Of a stretch of DNA of 64,000 bases, positions 32,481 to 45,681 are shown piece by piece. A program made the position numbers and the translations under genes. Under the pieces are notes generated by a model. It saw only the letters and a list, made by a program, of their open reading frames with translations. It was not told the origin of the DNA and did no database searches. The stretch's first letter is position 1, and each line of letters opens with the position of its first letter. The stretch is from Epiperipatus broadwayi (Eukaryota; Onychophora; Udeonychophora; Euonychophora; Peripatidae), in contig JAQFVV010000056.1 of NCBI GenBank assembly GCA_028023455.1, forward strand, positions 3,102,001-3,166,000, given 5' to 3'.

Positions 32481-34136
32481 AAGTTTTCATTTACTAATAA
32501 TTTCTAAGCTTTTTTGCTAGTCATTGAACGTCTCTCTTTAAATTTCTATATTGATTAAAAAGCACCACAGTGAATTTATTATTTTATGAAGTAGTAAACA
32601 TCGTGTTTTCGTTTAATCAAGAAACTAATAATAAGATTATCAGAGAATCAGAAATGATTGTTATTTTTAGTGAACTCGAGAATTAATTTTTATCGATAAC
32701 AGATGACAGTCCTAAAAATCCAAATTAGCAATTTTAGTGTTTAATAGCAAATAAGATTTAGTTCAAATTGTAATGCTTTTAAAAAACGAACATAAAGCTT
32801 CTTATAATTCAATCGGAATAAAATTATTTTTAATTCAATGATCATTTTAATCTTGGATCATATTAATCTATGAATAGTCCAACACTCTAAACTGATAAAC
32901 ACTTGAGTATTAAGAATCGTTATATTCTTATTATTAACTATAAAGTATTCTAATAAAGGCTATCATTTTGAACATAAATGTATTAAATGTCTGGAATAGA
33001 TAATTCATGTTTTGTGCAAAAATTCAATAACAGCAGACTATTTGAGTTTACAGTGCTTGAAACTGTTAGGTCCAATTTTTTTTCACAATATCTTTGTAAT
33101 TAAAGACCCCCCCCCCTGAAAAAAAGACATTTAAATGATATTGATTTAACAACACTATCTAATAAGTAATGAAAGTTTTCTTTCTCTAAACTCTCTAAAT
33201 CTAATGTTTGAACATAAATAACTAATAAAATGGGCACAAATACCATTGTGCAAGCCATAATACATCAAATGATTTCCAGAATAGAAGATACTGAGTTAGA
33301 TTTCACAGCAAATCCAACACTTTTTCATTAGGACAGTTTTTTTATTTGTATCTGAAAAAGTTTGCCTTGTTGTAGTTATATTTATATTAAAAAAGATTTA
33401 TAACACTTCTCGAGTATTATCATGAATCTTTTACTTTACCACTTCTACTAGTAAGGTGATTATTTTGATCATTTTAATAAGTAATCTATCAGACACATGT
33501 TCTAGTCAATCTGGAGTCAAACCAGATTTAGATTACCTTTTCTAGATTCCCTTCCACTTCTATTGTAATCAGAGAGGTTTCTAAATATACACCTTTATCA
33601 AATTAAAATGTCCCCATTAAATTTTGTTTTAACCTGACTTACTAGTGAATGTACTGCTTTGAAAAATGGTCACAACAAAGGACTATCAGTCTATTAAATC
33701 TTTTCACTATTGCTCTCTTAATTTTTAATAGATTGTGCTAAAATAAAAGAGAGGGGAAGAACAGAATCAAAATTGTTCATATTATTAAAAGATTAAAATA
33801 TGGTTGCATTAACAAACAATCCCATTATTATCATTAGCATCATTTACTTTCTTTATTACATTTACAATGCTTTATATAATTATAACTCATTGTTGACAGT
33901 TTCAATTGTCCCAGCAATCTTTTTCAGAACTATAACAAACACAAATACATATAATTTTAAATTTTAAACATATACATATATTTTTATCTTATAATTAATA
34001 TTCATATGGCCACACTATGCATATACCTTTATATACGTCTCTATAAAATTTAAACCTCTTTATATATAATACATTTTAGCCTTTTTTATATTTTATATTT
34101 ATCAATTAATATTTCCTATAATCATATATATATATT
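32481..34136. other. AT-rich spacer
   Basis: No gene or repeat family recognised. A C-run (CCCCCCCCC) lies at about 33106-33115. Confidence 0.4.
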
Positions 34137-37100
34137 GTAATGGTATATAATATGCTATTACATTGTTTTAAATTAAAATAAAAAGATTATAAATAAAAAT
34201 TGATTTATTAAAAAAAAAAACTTAACTTAAAAACTGAAAACTAAAAGTTGTTTAACATATATAATATATCACTCAGATGGAATGAAAAGTTTAAAAGTAT
34301 TATTTTTTTAAAATATAAAAAAAAGTACTTGAACATACTTTTTTATAAAAAAAAGTACATGATCTAAAGATAAAATATTTTTGTTAAAAAATTCCTATGT
34401 AATCTCAGTAAATAGAAATGATTGTTTTATAAATTAAATGAAAAGCAAACTAGCCCTTGGGGCTCTTATATAAAAAAGTCAGATGAAAGATATAGATAAG
34501 ACAAAAAAAATTAGATGTCCAATAGAAGCAGCAAACCAATGCTCGGACCTTAATGAAAATGATTGGAACAGGAAACTATGTTCAATGAATCCGAAGGATT
34601 ACTATAAAAAGAAAAACATCCAAATTAAGAACAAATCCAGCTTGATTTTTGAGAGGGGTGATCAGACACACTCATCACCCTCTCTAACTTATTTAAAAAA
34701 TGAAAAGACTGTTGAATTATGAATGGTACTGTTGCAGACCTGAATCATATGGGTTCTGCAATAAAATAGTACCAAGATTGATGCAGCTAAGGCCACCTCC
34801 AGAACAACAGACCGGTCTTCAAAAAAAGATTTTGTGGGAATTGGCAGCAGGAACCGGGAGCTCTTCTACTGTAAGATATAAATGGAAATTTTTAAAAAAA
34901 AAAAGTAATTAACAACTTTTAAGATTTAACAAGCTAAACCTAATTTTTTTTAATGAACTTTAATCTGACTTTTCAAAGCAATTATAATTTTATGTTTAAT
35001 TTTTATACATTTGAGTTTGCTAAAAATCATTTCCACTTTTTTTGTTCCTTTAAGATTTATTATGATTTTTGTTTTTTCATTAAACTAAACTTAATAAATG
35101 CTAAATTTAAGTCGGGTGTGAATGGCTGCATAGATTTGTAAAGTTATATTAGTTTAATTAAGGAAGGGTAAATCTTAGGTTATTTGTTTCATAGTTAAAT
35201 TGAGTCAATGGATTGGATATATTGGTGTAATTAGTAAATGTAGTATGAGGTCCACTATGTGGAGGGTCACCTTATATGCCACACTTGGGTGAAATAAGCC
35301 TTTCTTATTGACCATCAAAGACAGATGGTATTCCCTGCTCCTTGGATCACCCCTTTGCTTATGGAATGGGATAGTAAGACAAAAAACACAGTCCCTTCCT
35401 ATGGAGTTTTTTTATTGTTCTTCTCACCAGACAGATGTAGTATTCCTGTACTAGATGAGAGTCAATGTCTTCTATAACCATGCTGTTCAGATGCATATTC
35501 CTGACAGTATGGTATTTGTGCTGTCATGTTCATGCTGCATTGAATACATCGATGTATCAGATGGATTGATGTTGGTTTGACTGCAAACTTTTGGCCTAAG
35601 GTTAAATAAGGGATAGAATATTTTCTTTTCAAATGCAATCTATGTAGTTTATGCATACTCAACACTATTAAAAATATTATCAAATTCATCTGTGCTGATT
35701 GTTTAGAATAAAAATTTAAATTTAAAAATTAATAACCAACCTAAAATAATAAATTTTGTTCCTCAATTTTATTTATATGTGCGTTAATAAATGTTTGTGT
35801 GTTAATTACTGGCAGTGGCTCCTATTTTTTTAATATTGAAAATATTTTTAGGTAAGAATTCATATTTTATAAATCTGTCTGAGCTAGTGGCATTGGGCTG
35901 ATGGTCGGAATAAAATATATGTGTAAAGGTTGGATCTTTAACAGTGCATATCTGCCTACTCTATAAATTTTCTAGGTTTAAATGGCCTGGTGGTGCCCTG
36001 TATGGCAGATATGGTAAGACTGCACTTACCAAATCCCAGACTGTTATAATTGGCACCCAACATGGGGCCCAATTCACTTTAATCATGAATACCTTGAGAA
36101 TTTTAAAAATAAATCATGCCAGTAACATTTTTCTTTAAAAATGAGTATATATATATTTTTGTATTAATGTAATGTTATAGTCTGATGTTTAATAAACCAA
36201 GAGTACCTTGAAAATTAAGCCAGTAATATTTTTTCTGAAATGTGTATATATTTTTTGTATTAACACAAAGTTATAGTTTAAATTTTGTTTAAAAAGTACT
36301 GCCAGTAAGTAAATTGTGCATATGTAGAAATAAATGCGAGGAATAAAACTTAATAATTAATATAAATCATAATTTTTTTTAAAAAAAAGTCTTATTTAAA
36401 ATCCAACTATTTAACCTGCCTAAGTAATAGTTAAAAGTAGGAGAAAAGAAACTTGGAAGGGGAGCAGAAATTTAGCAGGTAGTAAAGAATCAACAGGCAA
36501 CAATTTTTTTATCATTATATTTGTGTGTAATTACTAGCCAATGTTTTGTCTTTTAAAAAAGAGTTTAGTATATAATTAATTTGTGTAACATAATTATTAA
36601 CACTAAGTAAATTCTTTTTTTTTAATGTTTTTGTTTTTTTGAGGAAGTTTACTGGTAAATTATAATGGTCTGGGATTTGGGAAGTTGCAGTCTTACTGTA
36701 TCTGCCATACAGGGCACCACCAGGCCATTTGAACCTAGAAAATTTATAGAGTAGGCAGATACGTGCTGTTAAAGATCCAACTTTTACACATATATTTTAT
36801 TCTGACCATCAGCCCAATGCCACTAGCTCAGAGAGATGCATAGATTTATAAAATATGAATTCTTATCTAAAAATATTTTCAATGTTAAAAAAAATAGAAG
36901 CCACTGCCAGTAATTAACACACAAACATTTATTAACACACATATAAATAAAATTGAGGAACAAAATTTATTATTTTAGGTTCGTTATTAATTTTTAAATT
37001 TAAATTTTTATTTTAAACAATCAGCACAGATAAATTTGATAATATTTTTAAGAGTGTTGAGTATAAATAAACTACATAGATTGCATTTGAAAAAAATTCT

Positions 37101-38575
37101 ATCCCTTATTTAACCTTAGGCCAAAAGTTCGCAGTCAAACCAACATCAATTCATCTGATACATTGATGTATTCAACGTAGCATGAATACGACAGCACAAA
37201 TACCATACTGTCAGGAATGCACATCTGAACAGCATGGTTATAGAAGCCATTGATTCTCATCCAGTACAGGAATATTACATCTGTCTGGTGAGAAGAACAA
37301 TAAAAAACTCAATAGGAAGGGACTGCACTTTCCGTCTTACTATCTCATTCCATCAGCAAAGGGGTGATCCAAGGAGCAGAAAATACCATCTGTCTCCGAT
37401 GGTCAATAAAAAAAGCTTATTTCACCAAAGGGTGGCATATAAGGTGATCCAGCATATAGCGGACCTCATACTACATTTACTAATTACACCAATATATCAA
37501 ATCCATTGACCCAATTTAACTGAAACAAATAATCTAAGATTTACCTTCCATTAATTAAACTAATATAACTTTACAAATCTATGCAGCCATTCATGCCCAA
37601 CTTAAATTTAGCATTTATTAAGTTTAGTTTAACAAAAAAAAAAAATCATAATAAAACTTAAAGGAACAAAAAAAAATGGAAATGATTTTTAGCAAACTCA
37701 ATTGTATAAAAATTAAACATTAAATTATAATTGATTTGAAAAGTCAGATTAAAATTCATTTAAAAAAAAAGGTTTAGCTTGTTAAATCTTGAAAGTTTTT
37801 AATTACTTTTTTTTTTAAAAATTTTCCGTTTATATCTTACAGTAGAAGAGCTTCCTGCTGCCAATTCCTATGAAGACTTTATTTGAAGACTGGTCTGTTG
37901 TTCTGGAGGTGGCCTTGGCTGCATCAATCCTGGTACTATTTTATTGCAGAACCCATATGATTTGGGTCTGTAACAGTACCATTCATAATTCAACAGTCAT
38001 GTCATTTTTTAAATAAGTAAGAGAGGGTGATGAGTGTGTCTTATCATCCCTCTCAAAAATCAAGCTGGAATTGTTCTTAATTTGGATATTTTTCTTTTTA
38101 TAGTAATCCTCCAGATTCATTGAACATAGTTTCTTGTTCCAATCATTTTCATTAAGGTCTGAGCATTGGTTTTCTGCTTCTATTAGATATCTAATTTTTT
38201 TCTCTTATCTATATCTTTCATCTGACTTTTTTATATTAGAGCCCCAAGGGCTAGTTTGCTTTTTGTTTAATTTATAAAACAATCATTTCCATTTACTGAG
38301 ATTACATAGGAATCTTTTAACAAAAGTATTTTATCTTTAGATCTTGTACTTTTTTTATAAAAAAGTACATTCAAATACTTTTTTCTTATTTTTAAAAAAT
38401 AATACTTTTAAAGTTTTCATTCCATCTGTGCGATATATTATATACGTTAAACAACTTTTAATTTTTAGTTTTTAAGTTAAGTTTTTTTTTTTTTTTAATA
38501 AATCAATTTTTGTTTATCATCTTTTTATTTTAATTTAAAACAATGTAATGGCATATTATATACCATTACAATATA
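34137..38575. mobile_element. 4.4-kb palindromic (foldback) element
   Basis: Two inverted arms of about 1.9 kb (34137-36053 and 36660-38575), about 90% identical by eye, flank a unique centre of about 600 bases. The ends are TGTAATGGTAT... and ...ATACCATTACA. Within each arm shared landmarks appear in mirror order, for example CTAGCCCTTGGGGCTC (34450) and GAGCCCCAAGGGCTAG (38250). ORFs in the arms (34483-34722, 34700-34912, 35944-36138, 37234-37509) mirror each other or are short, and none matched a transposase. Flanks are TA-repeats, so a target duplication cannot be judged. The mechanism of origin is unknown. Confidence 0.85.
36091..36293. repeat. Two tandem units in the palindrome centre, period about 114
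   Basis: ACCTTGAGAATTTTAAAAAT (36091) and ACCTTGAAAATTAAGCCAGT (36205) begin two diverged copies, both continuing into CCAGTAA...TTTTTGTATTAA...GTTATAGT. Confidence 0.7.
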
Positions 38576-38594
38576 TATATATATATATATATAC

Positions 38595-39900
38595 ATTGTA
38601 ATGGGCATACATGATGTTACATTATTATAATAAGTAAAATTACAAATTAAAAATAAAAAGTTTGCAAATAAAAACTTCTTTTTTAAGAATTAAAAATTGA
38701 AAATTAAAAGTCATATATATATATACAAATAAAAAATTAACTAACAAAACAATATGCACTACCAACATCTAATTTGAGTAGAAAATTTATAAAGTAGCAG
38801 ATCTTTAACCACTTTATTTAATATTCATAGCCCAAGCACTAGCTCAGCGAGACGCAGAGATAAAAATCTATAAATTTTATATCTTAAATATAAAAGACTA
38901 AAAGCCACTGCCAGAAATTAACACATAAAAATATTTATTTACGCACATATAAAATCATTCTAAATTCAAGGAATAAGTTTAACATTTTAGATTTTTAGAT
39001 TACTCTTTAATTGTACATTTACATAAATTTCAATGAGTTTAATATTTTATTTAGATGGTCAAGTATGAATAGACTACATAGATTTGCATCTAAAAATAAA
39101 ACATTCTATCCCTATTTAACCTTAGCTAAACTTCGCACAAACCATCAATCCATCTGATACATTTATTATTCAATGAGATGAAAATACAACAGCACAAATA
39201 TACTATCTGCCAGGAATGGACATCTGAACAGTATAGTTAGAGAAAACATTGACTCTTGTCCAATACAGGAATATGACGTCTGTATAGCAAGAAGAACAAT
39301 AAAATAAAAACTCCATAGGAAGGGACCCGATCCTTTTTGCCGACTTACAATCCCATCCATAGGCAAAGGGTTGGTTCGGATTCTGTAAACTCATACTCAT
39401 CTACTAATTACACAAATATATCCAATCCATTGACCCAATTCAACAACGACACAAATAACCTAAGATACCCTCCCCTAATATAACTTTCAAATCTATATCC
39501 ATTCAGCCCGATCTAAATTTAACATTTAAATCATCCAAAGAATTTTATAAAATTTTTTTAAAAGTCGACCGCCAGATTCCACAAAACATTCCAAATAAAC
39601 CAACTGACAAAATACAAACATCAAAACACTCATAGGATAACAAACCCATGCATCACAATTTCCAAGAAAACCCAACATATCAACCGCAACAACACAATAC
39701 CCAACCTAAATTTCCCATTTAAAATAAACAATAAATATATCAAAAAATAAAAAAAATTTTTATCAAACCAAACATATAAAAACTCATGATTCCAGCAGAG
39801 AAAGTTTTTTTAAAATTTAAATTAACTTATCAATCTTTAAAGTTCTTAATTAATATTAGATTTAACAATTGTTTCTATTTTTCTCCCTTCCTGAAGACCC
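38595..39900. repeat. Diverged partial copy of the palindrome family
   Basis: 38595-38715 resembles the element start (TGTAATGGGCATAC...); from about 38770 the order switches to that of the right arm (TAGCTCAGCGAGACGCAGAG, CCACTGCCAGAAATTAAC, CATCTGATACAT), running outward. So it is another foldback copy with a shortened left arm. 39380-39790 is strongly depleted in G on this strand and hard to align. Confidence 0.6.
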
Positions 39901-40855
39901 GAATGAGGATAATTGTTCTGGTATCCCTTTCATTTTTAAATAGGGGAGTGTTGCCCCAAAACAAGTGGAAAACTGCTGAACCAATATTTTCTTTTTACTC
40001 CTATGATCCAGAACAATCTTTTTTGTGCCTTTTCTTCCTGCCAAACCTTCTTCCTTCCTTTCCCTTTAATAAACCTTTGAAATAAAAACAACATTTCCAT
40101 TTATGATTAGAATAATAACCTTTTTATTTACCGTATTTTTTATTAAAATATTTTATTTCATCTTTTTTTTTTAAAAAAAACTAAACTTTTTTTTTTGTTT
40201 AAAAAATTTTAAGTTCACCAATTTACAATTTTTCTGTTTTTCTTTTTTTCTTAGTTTTTTTAAAAAAGAAATTCAAAAATATCCCTATCGCTTTGAAAAC
40301 CTTTAGAAAAATTTACCCTAACTATAATAACTTAGATATTTTGTGTTTGAATGTAATAAATGTAAAAAAAACATGCATTAAAAGAAAGGTCATATATGAA
40401 AGAATGTAATGAAGCTGTTAAAATAGTCATTTCATAAAGAAAAAGTTAAGAAAAAAAATATTTTTATTAGTTTTAAGAATGTTTATTTTTACACTGATTC
40501 ACAAATCCTAAATTTTGAAATTCAAATGATAAAATGACAATTTCATAAACAGTTTCATCACATCTGTCACAAAATGACAAAAAGAATGATGTATTGGAAG
40601 TCTTACCTGACATAATTTTTCACTGAGAAAATTACTAAAACAGCGGCCTTGCTGTGGTCCATTTTCATTCTAAAGCCAGATGTGTTCATTTGTGCAAAAG
40701 TACCTATAACAATATGAATAGTTTTTAGTGGAGAAGAAAGTAACAGAACAGTGTATTCAAAAAAATATATATATCAAACTCATAAAAAATAAAATGAATA
40801 AAAATAAATCAATAAAAATAATTTTTATTATTATTAACAATGATTACATGTGTGG
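39901..40855. other. AT-rich spacer with T-runs
   Basis: ORFs at 39786-40085 (plus) and 40044-39862 (minus) overlap on opposite strands and match nothing recognised. T- and A-runs at 40160-40270. Confidence 0.35.
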
Positions 40856-41070
40856 AAGAAAGGCTGAGTTCAAATACATGGCACTATAACACAGAGTGGA
40901 TGGATTGATGAAGCCAGAAACTGTGTATAAAATATCCTATATTACATGAAATTCCAGTTGTGTAGCATAAACTTGTATATAAATATATTTATTATTTTGC
41001 ATATGAAGAAAGGCTGAGTTCAAATACATGGCACTGTACCAATAAGTGGATGGATTGAGGAAGCCAGAAA
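40856..41070. repeat. Two direct copies of a sequence of about 65 bases, period 150
   Basis: GAAGAAAGGCTGAGTTCAAA...GGATGGATTGATGAAGCCAG occurs at 40856-40920 and again, with few changes, at 41006-41070. Confidence 0.85.
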
Positions 41071-41218
41071 ATCTATACAATATCAATTGTGGGTCATAAC
41101 TTTAGCAAGTCTGGGCTGATGCAATAATTCATCCATAAATTCAAACTTGGTCACATGTGATACACTATTCATATTTATAATCATGCCAAAAAATGCCCAA
41201 TCCCGAACTTTTTCCATG

Positions 41219-41526
41219 CTACAGCATATTTATTTGTCTCAGCACATATAAAATTTTATAATTTATTATTCTATAGCATATTTATTTGTCTCATCACATA
41301 TAAAATATTATAATTTATCATTCTATAGCATATTTATTTGTCTCAGCATATATATAATTTTATAATTTATCATTCTATAGCGTATTTATTTGTCTCAGCA
41401 TATATAAAATTTTATAATTTATCATTCTATAACGTATTTATTTATCTCATTACATATAAAATATTATAATTTACTATTCTATAGCATTTTTATTTGTCTC
41501 AGTATATATAAAATTTTATAATTTAT
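41219..41526. repeat. 52-bp minisatellite, six units
   Basis: The word ATAGCATATTTATTTGTCTC recurs with its G at 41224, 41276, 41328, 41380, 41432 and 41484 (A in the fifth), an exact 52-base period, followed each time by AGCACATATAAAATTTTATA-like sequence. Confidence 0.95.
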
Positions 41527-41937
41527 AAAAAAATAAATAAATAAAAAGTAATTACATACCCTTGAATGTTAGCCAAAAACGTAACTTGAGAAGAGAGCCC
41601 AGAATCGCAGACAACTTCAATGAAAAATCAGAACTAAAATCTTCAGTAATTGATCCAACCATTGTGGAATAACTTTTTTACGATATATAAAATAATAAAA
41701 ATAAAAAATAATTTTTTTTTTAGGCATCCTTCACTAAAAATATTCATAAAAATTTTAAAAATTGTCGTACAGAAAAAAATTCTTAGATATTCTCATAGAA
41801 AGCAAATGGTGCAAAGAATGACGTAAGTCACTTATGTATGACATTTACTGTTTACACGCAAATTCTCTATCAAAATCGAAATTTCTAGAAAGTTGTACAA
41901 AAGTCGTACTGGACATCAAAGGGATATATATATATAT

Positions 41938-43735
41938 ATTGCACAGATGGAAAATAGTATTTTAAAACTAAATTTTCAACAAAAACTTAAAGATATTAAA
42001 GATAAAAATATATCTATAAGAATGTAAAAAATTTAATTACTGCTATTGTGTAAAATGGAAATGATTATTTTTAATTAGTCAAAGTAAACTAGCCTTTGGG
42101 CATCTCAAAATTTATAATTAAAGATCAGATAGGAGAGAAAAACAATAAGAACAGAATAGCCAATAAAAAAAATCCCCCAGGAAATGGACCTCAGCAAAAG
42201 AATAGTCATCATCATGACATCATGTCCTGTCAATCTGCAATTTTAATATAAAAAGGAAAAAATTGGAAATTTTTTATGATTTGTGCTATATGTGTTAAGT
42301 CCAGGAGAGTTGAAGGTGAAGGGATTGAAAAGATGCATTTTCAATCCCTTCAGTTTTTCCAAAAGAAAAAATGAAATATTGTTTTCCTATATTGTGGACC
42401 CCAGAACATCAGGACCTGGCAATAAAATCCTGCAAAGAACTATACCAACTACAGTAAATGGCCAATGGCTAATGGCATACAATCTTCTCAGGACATCATG
42501 GGAATTAACACTGGATCCAAATTAAGCAACTAGAATTATGGACTTTTTCTTTTTCAAACCATAAAAATTTTATGAACTCTAATGAACTTTAACTATAAAA
42601 CTATTCCAGTGTTTAAATATGAATTCCTATCTGACCAAATTAAATCATTAATAATTATTTTTATTATATATAAGTTTTAAAATCATTTCCATTAATTTAT
42701 TTTTTCCATTCATTTAAATGTTTATTGTGATTCTTTTTTCACATAAGCTAAAACTTTTAATTAAATCATGTTCAATTTAAGTCAGGCATAAATGGCTGCA
42801 TATATTTGTAAAATTATGTTAGTTTAAGGGAGGGTAAATCTTAGGTTATTTGTTTCGCAGTTAAATTGGATCAATGGATTGGATGTATTGGCGTAATTAG
42901 TAAATGTAGCATGAAGATCTGCTACATGCCGAGTCACTTTTATGCCACACTTGGGAAAGGTAATCCCATACATATTGACCATCAGAAGCAGATGTACTCC
43001 CTGCTCCTTGGATCATCCCTTTAGCCTATGGAATGGGATGGTAAGTCAGCAAAAAGAACCGCAATCCCTTCCTATGGAGTTTTTTATTTATTTATTTTAT
43101 TGTTCTTCTCGCCAGACAGATGTAACATTCCTGTACTGGATGAGAGACAATTTCTTTTATATCACCTGCTGTTCAGATGTGCATTCCTGACAGTATGATA
43201 CTGTGCCATTGTATTCATGTTGCATTAAATACATTGATATATCAGATAGGTTGGAGTTAGTTTGACTGTGAACTTTTGGCCTAGTTTAAATAAGGGATAT
43301 AGAATATTTTCTTTTTGGGTACAATCTATGTAGTCTATCCATACTCAACACTCTAATAAAATATTAATAAATTCATCTGTGCAAACTTATAAAATCAAAA
43401 GTTAAAATGTAAATAAAATTATAAAGTAAACATTATACTAAAATAATTCTAAATTTTATATATGTGCAAAATAAATGTTTCTGTGCATTGTAAATCTGGC
43501 AGTGGCTTATTCTTATTTTTTTTATTATCTTTCTTTCTTTAAAAATAAAGTATACATTATATCTGCTGCTCCACGAGCTAGTGACTGGGGCTAACGGTCT
43601 ATGATAAAATAAAATTGGATCTTAATTTAAGTATCTGCCTACTATATAAATTTTCCAGGTTCGAATGGACTGGTGGGATTCTGTATGGCAGATACAGTAA
43701 GACCCTAACTATCATTACTCCCTGACCATTATAAT
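41938..43735. repeat. Diverged left-arm copy of the palindrome family
   Basis: Same order as 34270-36040: CTAGCCTTTGGGCATC (about 42092), then GGGAGGGTAAATCTTAGGTT (42830), TGCTCCTTGGATCATCCCTT (43003), CTTCTCGCCAGACAGATGTA (43104) and GTATGGCAGATACAGTAAGA (43683). It ends where the TGTAAC repeat begins at 43742. An 80-codon ORF at 42283-42525 (ending NLLRTSWELTLDPN) corresponds roughly to 34700-34912 (ILWELAAGTGSS); P-x-S-G...NKI...R is shared, hinting at a common ancestral coding segment of unknown function. Confidence 0.7.
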
Positions 43736-43741
43736 ATATAT

Positions 43742-45681
43742 TGTAACAGGATGGGGGGGGTAGGGTGTTGGAAATGGAAGGAAAGGAAAGGAATGAACCT
43801 GGGGTGATGGAAAATCATCATCAACACCAAGCAAATACAAAATCAAATAATTTACAGAGTATAATAAGTAATATATATTTATAAGCATGAGATTAGAAAC
43901 TCTCTGAGATCATTAAGAGATCAGTCAGTCACTATAAATCCACCAGCACTCCAATTAAAAAAATAAGTACAAGTAAATACTTGAGAGAAATAACCATCCA
44001 TCATCATCATTTATGGGAATAAAATAAATCAGTCCAATATATCCACAGTCAATCTTGTGACTGGATTTGAACAATAAAAAAATATGAATCAACAGTCAAG
44101 CTTGTGACTGGATTGGAATGGGTCTTCTGTAGACCAGGCTAATTATTGAGCCTTTGCCAGCTTGGGCAATTATATAAACATGACTTGGATGCACCAGCTT
44201 AGTGCCCATCCATGAAAAATACACAGTAATCAGAAATCATGCTGGGCCATTAAAATATGCTGATCATTATCAATGCTCAGGCCACTTGTACTAGCCAACT
44301 ATAAACTTAAATTTTTAATAAGACTAAAGTAAATAAAAAATAATATTGCATGGGCTTTAAAGAGTATCCCCTTTTGCGCCAACCAGGATGATGATTGATC
44401 ATCTCTGGATAATATCCATGAGGATTATTGTTCAAAAATGTCTCTTTTTCCTTTAAAACCAGATGGTCAATGAATTATTCTTGACTCTTAATTATAATTC
44501 AAGCAAAATTACTTTATATTCTTTTAAATATATAGATTTTTAACTGACTTAAAAATAATATTGTTCTATATATGTCTATTTTTATATGACTTATTTTAAA
44601 ACAACTCACCAGTTATATAAACATTTATCTGTACTTTTCTGCATATATCTGATGCAGCATACATGTAATTAATTCTTCAGCAAGCTGGGAATTTCCTAGG
44701 CAAGCTAGAAGACTTTTCTTGGTGAGTTTGGTTTTTGAACCATCAGAAAAATGTAATTCAGGTTTGTTGTCATCATCAGGTAAAAGTATATAATTCAGGT
44801 AATTTGTTGATATACCATGAGATTCCTTTTGTAGTCCAAGCAATTGTCAAGCTGTCTTCTAGAACATATTTAAGCATCTAGTTGATCCATTTGAAGTGTC
44901 ACTGGCCTAATGAAACAAAAGTATGCAGTAGACTATAGGACAGCTACTGAACTGTATTCCCTTAGATTTTCATAGGACCTCTGTATGTCCTCTTTTTTTT
45001 CAGGCTATTGATTCAGAAGTGACCCAGCTTCTAGTAAATCAAAACTCCTGTGAAGGAAAATAATAGCCGCTCTGAATCTCCTGCCCTGACTTCAGACATA
45101 TTAATTCATAGTAGCTATTCTGTCAACTCTACAGTCAGCTAAAACCAACTGCTGCAAACTTCAACAAGCTGCAACAAAATATTGCAACCAACTTTTCAGC
45201 AGATCCTTCTTACAAAAAACTATTATCCAGACTAACTCATATTTTTATCAGCCCTTTTATAGACTTATCTAAGGTGATAACAGCAGCTTGATTAAAAACA
45301 GGTTTTTATTTTTATCTCACTAATCCCTTTGAAAACATATACATGTTTTTACTTTAGGGGATTTCTAATGGATAAAAATTTTGTTTAATTAATTAAAATT
45401 TCAAAAATACAATACTTGTTTCTAAATCTCAAAATCAGAGTAATAATTAATAATAATGCAATATTTATATTTATTCAGACCTTTATAAAATATTAATTTC
45501 ATAATAAAATTTTTCTTTAAACCCAGAGTTATTTAACTCTTTAATTATTATTTTATTTTAGGAAATATAAAAAAAATCTACAAAAATTTATGACTGTGTT
45601 TATTTCTATTTTTCCTTTACTTTTTATATATGCACACACATTATATTATTATTGGTGTACTATGTAACCCAACCGGTTACA
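43742..45681. repeat. Long direct repeat (LTR-like), left copy
   Basis: 1940 bases, about 95% identical by eye to 46605-49338 except for one 0.79-kb length difference at 44395 versus 47271-48062. Right after its end lies TTGCCCCGGTCTGAGGG, where a primer-binding site would be expected; no tRNA match was recognised. Confidence 0.75.
44625..44843 (-). CDS. Short conserved ORF inside the left long repeat
   Basis: Reads GLQKESHGISTNYLNYILLP...DGSKTKLTKKSLLACLGN and ends IYAEKYR. It is the same as 48497-48279 except for three residues. No ATG lies at the start (TTG); in the other copy the frame continues upstream (CSRRKAWQLLGLQ). The stop is followed by CTG/GTGAGT, a good splice-donor match, on the same strand. 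No family recognised. It could be a captured exon. Confidence 0.4.
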   Translation of the reverse strand: MLGLQKESHGISTNYLNYILLPDDDNKPELHFSDGSKTKLTKKSLLACLGNSQLAEELITCMLHQIYAEKYR

